Of a stretch of 5,143 bases of DNA, positions 1 through 4,533 are shown piece after piece (position 1 is the first letter of the stretch; every line of letters begins with the position of its first letter). A program made the translations under genes and the position numbers. The stretch is from the NCBI GenBank assembly GCA_947258735.1, contig CAMYJJ010000226.1, positions 1-5,143 on the forward strand, written 5' to 3'. The DNA comes from Thermodesulfovibrionia bacterium (lineage in GTDB: Bacteria > Nitrospirota > Thermodesulfovibrionia > UBA6902). Below the pieces are notes generated by a model. That model searched no databases. It was not told the DNA's origin and saw nothing but the letters and a program-made list of their open reading frames with translations.

Positions 1-1200
1 GGCGATCGGCCGCTCCTTTACGCCGCCCACAAAGATATCGACATTTTTTTCCTGGAGAAATGATGAGAGCTCCAATGGATTGGAGTCATCGACAATGATC
101 GTTCCCGGATCGGTGATCTCTTGCAGTTCCTTATACTCAGATTCAGTGCCGGTCTGTGATCCGACCATCACCACATCCATGCCAAGAAGCCTGAACGCCT
201 TGACTAAAGAAAAGGCTTTAAAGGCGCCTCCCACATATATCGCGGCCTTTTTGCCGGTGAGTGCTTTGCGGTATTCCTGAATCCGGGGGTAAATTATCGA
301 GAGTTCTTCCTTTACAACCTCTCTGGCCTTGCGCATCATCTCATCATCCTTGAAGTGCTCTGCCACAGCATAAATGGACTCTGCCATATCTTCGATGCCA
401 AAGTAGGATACCCTTATGGCAGGGATGCCGTATTCATTCTCCATCATATGTGCAAGACCCATGGTTGCTCCCGAACACTGGACTACATTAAGCGATGCTC
501 CGTGGGCCCTTTTGATATGCTCAACCCGGCCGTCACCGGTGATATTGGCAACTACATGGACACCGATCCGCTCATACATCTCACGGATCATCCATATCTC
601 CCCTGCAAGGTTAAAGTCACCAAGGATATTGATGCTCTTTTCAGGGATTCCTGATGTGTCGCCTGTTCCCACCAGACGGAACATGGCATTGCAGGCAGCG
701 CGATACCCTTCTCGTTTATTGCCCTTGAATCCTTCAGATTTGACAGGAATAACAGGGATACCCTTTTCTTTTTCAACCTGTTTGCACACAGCATCAAGGT
801 CATCACCAATAATGCCTACAATACAGGTGGAATATACAAACGCTGCCTTTGGATTATGGCGTTCGATGAGCTCGTCAAGGGCTGCTGCGAGCTTCTTTTC
901 CCCACCGAAAATGACATCTTTTTCCTGCAGGTCAGTAGAGAAACTGAGCCGATGCAGTTCAGGGCCTGAGGAAAGGGCCCCGCGAATGTCCCATGTATAG
1001 ACAGCGCAGCCGATGGGGCCATGCACAAGATGAAGGGCATCGGCTATGGGGTAGAGCACAACCCTGGACCCGCAGAAGACACAGGCCCGCTGACTGACAG
1101 CACCGGCCGTACTTTCCTTATCGCAGGAAATCTTAAGATCTGCACCTTCTTTTTTACGGATTATATGACTCTGTCTTTCTTCAATTACGTTGTTCTGCAC
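1..1200 (-). CDS. nifE: NifE, nitrogenase FeMo-cofactor scaffold subunit (3'-partial)
   Basis: NifE pairs with NifN in an alpha2-beta2 scaffold on which the NifB-derived iron-sulfur core is matured into FeMo-cofactor in the cytoplasm, before transfer to NifDK. The 400 visible codons are open throughout and read as an Oxidored_nitro-family protein. Residues 37-43 are QRACVFC, 60-66 HGPIGCA, 122-139 YSTC followed by IGDDLDAVC, and 239-243 VVQCS. Cysteines 40, 65 and 126 match the three cluster-ligating cysteines of NifE (37, 62 and 124 in Azotobacter), and Cys242 lies near its Cys250. IGDDLDAVC and VKSEGFKGNK favour NifE over NifD. About 55-75 C-terminal residues are missing because the window ends. 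The GTG start follows an in-frame TAA at 1204-1206 and a good Shine-Dalgarno, and no ATG is available near it. A sigma-54 promoter and NifA-type site lie upstream. I cannot tell whether it continues as a NifEN fusion. Confidence 0.95.
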   Translation of the reverse strand, partial: MQNNVIEERQSHIIRKKEGADLKISCDKESTAGAVSQRACVFCGSRVVLYPIADALHLVHGPIGCAVYTWDIRGALSSGPELHRLSFSTDLQEKDVIFGGEKKLAAALDELIERHNPKAAFVYSTCIVGIIGDDLDAVCKQVEKEKGIPVIPVKSEGFKGNKREGYRAACNAMFRLVGTGDTSGIPEKSINILGDFNLAGEIWMIREMYERIGVHVVANITGDGRVEHIKRAHGASLNVVQCSGATMGLAHMMENEYGIPAIRVSYFGIEDMAESIYAVAEHFKDDEMMRKAREVVKEELSIIYPRIQEYRKALTGKKAAIYVGGAFKAFSLVKAFRLLGMDVVMVGSQTGTESEYKELQEITDPGTIIVDDSNPLELSSFLQEKNVDIFVGGVKERPIA

Positions 1201-1207
1201 GGTTTAT

Positions 1208-1213
1208 TCCTTT
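1208..1213 (-). promoter_or_regulatory. Ribosome binding site that fixes the nifE GTG start
   Basis: On the minus strand the bases read AAAGGA, 7 bases before GTG at 1200-1198. An in-frame TAA at 1206-1204 lies between them, so no start further upstream is possible in this frame. The next in-frame initiation codons lie inside the conserved domain. The GTG start is therefore well supported. Confidence 0.8.
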
Positions 1214-1254
1214 CGCTGCGCTCTTTTTCGTTTAAGCTGCTTTAAGTCCTGTAT

Positions 1255-1270
1255 TGCAACCGTTATGCCA
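1255..1270 (-). promoter_or_regulatory. Sigma-54 (RpoN) -24/-12 promoter of nifE
   Basis: The minus strand reads TGGCATAACGGTTGCA. This fits the sigma-54 consensus TGGCAYR-N4-TTGCW at every defined base, with the GG (-24) and GC (-12) at the correct spacing. Transcription would begin near 1244, giving a leader of roughly 45 bases to the nifE GTG. Sigma-54 promoters need an AAA+ activator, and for nif genes this is normally NifA. A matching activator site lies upstream at 1359-1374. The assignment comes from sequence only, but the exact spacing next to a nif gene makes chance unlikely. Confidence 0.88.
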
Positions 1271-1343
1271 CCTTCTCATTGTTTGTTTTTTATTAATGAA
1301 AACAGGCAAATAGAGAATACAGAAGGAGAAATAGAAGAAGGCA

Positions 1344-1496
1344 ATGATTAAGGAACCTTGTCTTGAACTGGACAATAAAGAAAAAAACGTTACAATTCTG
1401 TTCTTGCAGCATACTCACTTATCAATTGAGGAAAGCCTTAAAACGTTTTGGGAGCGGTTTTCACAGCATAACTGTAATAAACCTTTTGAATATTGA
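1344..1496 (+). CDS. Possible 50-residue protein, divergent from nifE
   Basis: ATG at 1344 opens 50 codons ending at TGA 1494-1496. The product begins MIKEPCLELDNKEKNVTILF and has a mixed composition with a helix-like segment (IEESLKTFWERFSQ). I do not recognise the family. In favour, the upstream leader is purine-rich (GGAG at 1325-1328, AAGG at 1338-1341) and the composition looks protein-like. Against, GGAG is about 15 bases from the ATG and AAGG only 2, both poor spacings. The ORF also contains the putative NifA site and one arm of the 1427-1563 inverted repeat, which would cover roughly its last 23 codons. It may be a real small gene, the N-terminal remnant of a gene cut by that element, or chance. 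Confidence 0.3.
   Translation: MIKEPCLELDNKEKNVTILFLQHTHLSIEESLKTFWERFSQHNCNKPFEY
1359..1374. promoter_or_regulatory. NifA-type upstream activator sequence (TGT-N10-ACA)
   Basis: The bases read TGTCTTGAACTGGACA, an exact TGT-N10-ACA. The flanks extend the dyad to TTGTC-N8-GACAA (1358-1375). It is about 90 bases upstream of the -24 element and about 115-130 bases upstream of the inferred nifE start of transcription, which is the usual range for NifA sites. It is the only such site I found between 1270 and 1604. It also falls inside the doubtful small plus-strand ORF. Confidence 0.75.
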
Positions 1497-1563
1497 TAGC
1501 GTTTTAAGATAAATTATACTTCATTGCATTGCGCCGTATTTAAAACTATTAAGGCTTTCCTCA
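1427..1563. repeat. 137-base element with 15-base perfect terminal inverted repeats (MITE-like)
   Basis: TGAGGAAAGCCTTAA at 1427-1441 is the exact reverse complement of TTAAGGCTTTCCTCA at 1549-1563. Allowing one gap, the similarity continues inward through GTTTT on both arms. A second, nested pair is CTTAAAACG (1437-1445) and CGTTTTAAG (1500-1508). The interior is AT-rich with no ORF of its own. Size and structure suit a miniature inverted-repeat transposable element or an intergenic palindromic repeat. I see no clear target-site duplication (flanks CAAT and GTGG), so mobility is unproven. It separates the RelA/SpoT-like gene from the nifE control region. A 107-base loop makes it a poor terminator. 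Confidence 0.55.
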
Positions 1564-1603
1564 GTGGTTCATATATGTATAAATAATGTGGACAGAAACA
1601 GAA

Positions 1604-3106
1604 TCAGGTAAACAGTTTTTTCTGGTCTTCTCTCAGTTGTGCAAGGCGTTCCTCAGGCAGATTAAAAAAGCTTTTAAACAGCCGGTTCATAACGGCAGCC
1701 ATCTGGCGGAATTTATAGGCATCATGGTGAGCGTCCCCTTTCTGCTCTGACTCAAGCCAGCTCTGCCTGTCAGATATGCGCAATTCAAGGTCAAGGGTAT
1801 GCTGCCCTGTTATTTTAGAAATCTGATGTCTCCTGTTGTAAGCCGGAAGACCGGGAATTAAAATTTCATTCGTATCGGCATTCCGGTGAATCGGGACGGA
1901 ATAGTTAATCTTGCACTGGAACTTTTTATGGCCAAGCGAAGAGTAATTATTTTTTGATGCATTTGCACTGAGCGCCCTGAAAAATACGTTGGCATTGGAA
2001 ATCAGATCTCTCTCATCAGACACGACATCATTACCTCCGCTTTTTGAGAGGCTGATGATAAGATGCCGGACAGCTTCCTTCATGTCGTCCGGGCCTTGAA
2101 ACAGGGTCTGGGTAATCGAGGGAGATATGGTGTTTTCCTGCAATATGACCCCTCTTTTCTGGAGCGAATGAAACAGCATCAGGGTGTCATCCCTGTTCCT
2201 TAAAATAAATGTTATGGCAAGGACGTCCCTGATATCATGCACCTCTCCCTCAACGCTTTTTCCAAGCTTGGTAAACATACTTTCCGGACTTTTGAGGCGG
2301 GCTTTTATATCAGTAATCTCCACCTCAACGCCGTCCCCGCTGTTAAACACCAGGCATTGTTTATCTGAACTGAACCTGACATATTCCCTGAGTTTATGGA
2401 AAAAAGTGGAGACCTTTACAAATGCCCTTTGAGCAGGATCGCTGTCAGGAATATGCTCCGGCTTTTCCCATCTGTAGTTGTAGAGATCATCCAGACACTG
2501 GCCCTCAGTCGCAAGAAATAATCCGAGCTGAGCATAATCGTTAATGTCCTGACTGTCCTCCTCAATCGACTTGATGAGATAGGCAACTTTGAGAATTGAG
2601 CAGGCCATCGCCTGCCACTCAGGAGGAATATTTATTTTGTTACCCTTATACCCGTAAAAGACATGAGGGAACTTCCTTGATGATGAAAGTAAAAAAATAT
2701 GTCTCGGGTCTTCAAACATTATCGTCTTAAAGTCCCTCTCATTCAGCCGGACTCCGAGATTGCTTATTGAATCCAGGCATGACGCATAAAGCCGGGCACT
2801 GTTCGTCCCCAGTTTTTTAAGCAGGACAAGCTGGTTCTCCAGAAATGGGAACAGGTGATTAAAGCAATACCGGTAAGCCTTGTCGATGTACTGCAGTGCC
2901 CTTTTCTTTTCACTTTCCACCAGGTCCGTGCCTTTGTATGTATCGAATCCACGGTTGCCCATCATTCTTGATGCCTGCTTTAGGGCGTCATTGTAACTAC
3001 TGGCTTTAAGCAGGAGATACGGGGACATCTCATCCCGGTCAATAATTGAGCCGAAGATCTCATGATAGAGCTCATGTTCTGGTAATTGTCTTTTCTCTGT
3101 CGTCAT
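1604..3106 (-). CDS. Divergent RelA/SpoT-like nucleotidyltransferase protein (500 aa)
   Basis: Residues about 262-470 carry the RelA/SpoT synthetase motifs in order. These are R270-x-K272-S-P-x-S276-x3-K280 (ATP-binding RxKSxxSxxxK), D294 in DVLAITF (the metal-binding Asp of DLIxIR), Y388-S-S-L-G-H (the tyrosine of YxSLH) and E441 in LDLELRI (the second acidic residue, VEVQIRT). The Arg of DLIxIR is Thr299. RelA/SpoT enzymes move pyrophosphate from ATP to GDP or GTP; catalysis here is inferred from the retained residues. I could not assign the N-terminal 250 residues. They lack an evident HD-hydrolase motif, and no TGS or ACT domain follows, so the protein resembles neither long RSH enzymes nor ordinary small alarmone synthetases. 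The ATG follows an in-frame TAG at 3119-3121. The Shine-Dalgarno is weak (AGG about 13 bases away). A sigma-54-like promoter lies just upstream. A toxin-type pyrophosphorylase is an alternative. Confidence 0.75.
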   Translation of the reverse strand: MTTEKRQLPEHELYHEIFGSIIDRDEMSPYLLLKASSYNDALKQASRMMGNRGFDTYKGTDLVESEKKRALQYIDKAYRYCFNHLFPFLENQLVLLKKLGTNSARLYASCLDSISNLGVRLNERDFKTIMFEDPRHIFLLSSSRKFPHVFYGYKGNKINIPPEWQAMACSILKVAYLIKSIEEDSQDINDYAQLGLFLATEGQCLDDLYNYRWEKPEHIPDSDPAQRAFVKVSTFFHKLREYVRFSSDKQCLVFNSGDGVEVEITDIKARLKSPESMFTKLGKSVEGEVHDIRDVLAITFILRNRDDTLMLFHSLQKRGVILQENTISPSITQTLFQGPDDMKEAVRHLIISLSKSGGNDVVSDERDLISNANVFFRALSANASKNNYSSLGHKKFQCKINYSVPIHRNADTNEILIPGLPAYNRRHQISKITGQHTLDLELRISDRQSWLESEQKGDAHHDAYKFRQMAAVMNRLFKSFFNLPEERLAQLREDQKKLFT

Positions 3107-3137
3107 ATTATTAATTGCCTAATAAAAACATCAGACT

Positions 3138-3153
3138 TGCCAGAAACGTGCCA
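3138..3153 (-). promoter_or_regulatory. Probable sigma-54 promoter of the RelA/SpoT-like gene
   Basis: The minus strand reads TGGCACGTTTCTGGCA. Against TGGCACR-N4-TTGCW the only mismatch is G for the second T of the -12 block. The -24 GG and -12 GC are correctly spaced. Transcription would begin near 3127, about 21 bases before the ATG at 3106. I found no TGT-N10-ACA site upstream. A shorter dyad, TTGT-N8-ACAA (3187-3202), is present but has the wrong spacing for NifA. The activator could be NtrC, NifA or another AAA+ protein. Confidence 0.6.
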
Positions 3154-3257
3154 GTATGGAACGTATTATTATTTAATGAATTTAAATTGTATTTACTAAC
3201 AATCGGATGAAATATGCTACATAATTGTCCTGCAATTTTGTAAGGGATTGAATGGTT

Positions 3258-3328
3258 GTAGGGGCAACCCTTGCGGTTGCCCTTCTTTGTCCTAAATTTA
3301 TCAAGGGCACGTTGCAACGTGCCCCTAC
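3258..3328. repeat. Paired palindromes bounded by GTAGGGGCA inverted repeats
   Basis: GTAGGGGCA (3258-3266) is repeated inverted as TGCCCCTAC (3320-3328). Inside are two separate hairpins. One is GGGCAACC (3262-3269) with GGTTGCCC (3275-3282) around a 5-base loop. The other is a perfect 20-base palindrome at 3305-3324 with arms GGGCACGTTG and CAACGTGCCC. This is typical of REP-like intergenic repeats. It starts 8 bases after the stop codon of the IF-2-like gene, so it may protect or end that transcript. No clear T-tract follows on the minus strand. Confidence 0.7.
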
Positions 3329-3335
3329 ATCGATC

Positions 3336-4028
3336 TTATTTGCGCGATTTATACGTCTCCAGAAGATCGCCCACTTTTGCTTTCTTGAAATTCCTGATCT
3401 TGATGCCTACTTCCTGACCCTTGACAGCCTTGTTCACTATTGTATCTTCAATGTGCATTGACTCTATGGTCCCTGAATAAACCGGGCCCATGGCAGAAAT
3501 AATCCGGTAATGCTGGTGAAGTGACAGAGAGCCGCTGAGAATCTTACATCCGATAATGATATCCTTGCGGCCGCTTTTAAAAAGTGCAATCACTTTGGCT
3601 GAACCGATAATGTTGTCTTCAGTAAAATGAGGGACCATGTCTTCGGCCATGCTCTTTATATCTTCCGTGAGCTTATAGATCACTTCATAAAAGCGTACGT
3701 CTATGCCTGACCGCTGAAGTTCACTCTGTACACCGGGTTCCATGCCGACCTGAAAACCGATGATCAATCTGCTGCCGGTGCCAGCCATAAGAATATCCGA
3801 TGAATGAATATTACCAATCTCGCTGTGAATAATATTCATATCAACTGCATGCTGATTAATCCGGAGGATACTTTCAGTGACCGCCTCAAGACTGCCTGCT
3901 GAGTCGCATTTGAGGACTATATCAAGTTTTGGTTTTGAGGGCGCTTTGGGAGAGTGCTGCTGAGTTCTCAGCCATTCCCTGCTTTTTGATGTATGTCTGT
4001 GATGAATCTCTTTATGCCCGTGCGACAT
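3336..4028 (-). CDS. Stand-alone IF-2 C-terminal domains protein lacking the GTPase domain
   Basis: The 230 residues match only the C-terminal half of translation initiation factor IF-2, which is usually some 700-900 residues long. Residues about 34-140 are the C1 domain (IF-2 family; KLDIVLKCDSAGSLEAV and LIIGFQVGMEPGVQ correspond to IF-2 LIVKADVQGSVEAI and ILVGFNVRADAS). Residues about 141-227 are the C2 beta-barrel (IIGCKILSGSL and GQEVGIKIRNFKKAKVGDLLE), which in IF-2 holds the formyl-Met-tRNA acceptor end. The N-terminal 33 residues are a histidine- and lysine-rich tail (His at 3, 5, 9, 10, 12). There is no G domain. An in-frame TAG at 4041-4043 closes the reading frame 12 bases before the ATG, and AGGGG lies about 9 bases upstream as Shine-Dalgarno, so this is a complete small gene rather than a visible fragment. 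Possible roles are tRNA or ribosome binding, or a decaying paralog. The function is unknown. Confidence 0.85.
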   Translation of the reverse strand: MSHGHKEIHHRHTSKSREWLRTQQHSPKAPSKPKLDIVLKCDSAGSLEAVTESILRINQHAVDMNIIHSEIGNIHSSDILMAGTGSRLIIGFQVGMEPGVQSELQRSGIDVRFYEVIYKLTEDIKSMAEDMVPHFTEDNIIGSAKVIALFKSGRKDIIIGCKILSGSLSLHQHYRIISAMGPVYSGTIESMHIEDTIVNKAVKGQEVGIKIRNFKKAKVGDLLETYKSRK

Positions 4029-4048
4029 GTCAGATTTCCCCTATGTAA

Positions 4049-4054
4049 ATTATA
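4049..4054 (-). promoter_or_regulatory. Candidate -10 box upstream of the IF-2-like gene
   Basis: The minus strand has a perfect TATAAT ending 20 bases before the ATG. No good -35 hexamer stands 16-18 bases upstream, and a TG sits one base off the extended -10 position. Initiation about 7 bases downstream would leave a leader of roughly 14 bases that just includes the AGGGG. The surrounding DNA is AT-rich, so chance is possible. Confidence 0.3.
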
Positions 4055-4189
4055 ATCACTTATCTATATAAATGGTACCATACAATGTGCGACTTTCCTA
4101 CTTTAATAGAAGAATATTCTCAAAAAAACCAGTTCAGTAATCCCCTGTCTTTTCGCCTTCGTACATCGTATATAGTAGATCGCTCCTCG

Positions 4190-4221
4190 TCATTCTTTTT
4201 TATTCTTCATCATTCTTTTTT
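4190..4221. repeat. Two copies of TCATTCTTTTTT, 20-base period, in low-complexity DNA
   Basis: TCATTCTTTTTT occurs at 4190-4201 and again at 4210-4221, joined by ATTCTTCA. Nearby are other degenerate echoes: CGTACATCGTATA (4160-4172) and CGTAATTCGTAAC (4234-4246). The stretch looks like decayed tandem or simple-sequence DNA, with no coding sense. Confidence 0.5.
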
Positions 4222-4430
4222 TTGTTAATAAATCGTAATTCGTAACTCTTAATTAATAATTTTATTTAGTATCGTCACGATCAAAGACCTGTTCCGGAAT
4301 ATACGCGAGAAAGTCTGGATTTGCAATGTGCCGATTACAAAGAGAAAACAGAACAGTTTGCAGGCCCTGCTTTTAATTGGTATCTATTTAGCCTGACTTG
4401 TGTTACAGTTGAAGTGACTTTAAAAGTGGG

Positions 4431-4472
4431 AAAAGCCTCATGGCCTTTAAAGCCGTGAGGCTTTTTTGTTTT
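4431..4472 (+). terminator. Intrinsic terminator hairpin upstream of the glycosyltransferase
   Basis: AAAAGCCTCATGGC (4431-4444) pairs over 14 positions, with one U-G pair, with GCCGTGAGGCTTTT (4452-4465) around the 7-base loop CTTTAAA. A run of T follows to 4472 on the plus strand (TTTTTTGTTTT from 4462). The minus-strand tail is weaker, so termination is mainly rightward. No plus-strand gene precedes it within 2.9 kb apart from the doubtful small ORF at 1344-1496. It may therefore sit in the leader of the glycosyltransferase transcript, 62 bases before the ATG, or end an unseen RNA. Confidence 0.75.
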
Positions 4473-4533
4473 ATAAATACAGATAAGAGATGATTTGACT
4501 GTTACTTCCGGGTCAGACATGGAGAGATGCAAA

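Larger units (their letters stand above)
1201..1603. other. Intergenic region between the RelA/SpoT-like gene and nifE
   Basis: On the nifE side this 403-base stretch contains the Shine-Dalgarno, the sigma-54 promoter and the TGT-N10-ACA site. On the other side it contains the inverted-repeat element. I found no convincing intrinsic terminator after the RelA/SpoT-like gene, no good IHF consensus between activator site and promoter, and no RNA gene. The only coding candidate is the small plus-strand ORF at 1344-1496. Confidence 0.7.
4029..4533. other. Divergent intergenic region between the IF-2-like gene and the glycosyltransferase
   Basis: This 505-base AT-rich stretch separates two divergently read genes. 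It holds the candidate -10 box, a short palindrome ATGGTACCAT (4072-4081), low-complexity repeats at about 4160-4260, an 11-base palindrome GCAGGCCCTGC in the 4360s, and the terminator hairpin at 4431-4472. I found no sigma-54-type promoter, tRNA or convincing ORF in it. Reading minus-strand frames upstream of the IF-2-like gene, I see no trace of a G domain (no GHVDHGKT or NKxD-like segment). Confidence 0.6.

Noticed and set aside
416..1000. 194-codon plus-strand ORF, with shorter ORFs around it on both strands
   Set aside because: It lies antisense to nifE, whose family motifs are unmistakable in the opposite frame. The translation is low in sense and no Shine-Dalgarno was noted.
3187..3202. 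TTGT-N8-ACAA dyad as a NifA site for the RelA/SpoT-like gene
   Set aside because: NifA sites have 10 bases between TGT and ACA, and this one has 8. It also sits only about 34 bases from the -24 element.
3111..3317. 68-codon minus-strand ORF upstream of the RelA/SpoT-like gene
   Set aside because: It spans the sigma-54-like promoter and the palindromic repeat and has no recognisable protein features.
4029..4260. Upstream remnant of an IF-2 GTPase domain (frameshifted infB)
   Set aside because: The DNA is AT-rich and repetitive, an in-frame stop lies just before the ATG, and no G-domain motif is visible.
4411..4472. Cyclic-di-GMP (GEMM) riboswitch suggested by AAAGCCTCATGGCCT
   Set aside because: The rest of the GEMM core (GGACGC before AAAGCC, and the receptor stem) is missing. 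A plain terminator explains the hairpin.
4335..4532. 65-codon minus-strand ORF
   Set aside because: It runs through the terminator hairpin and the leader of the glycosyltransferase and shows no protein-like features.
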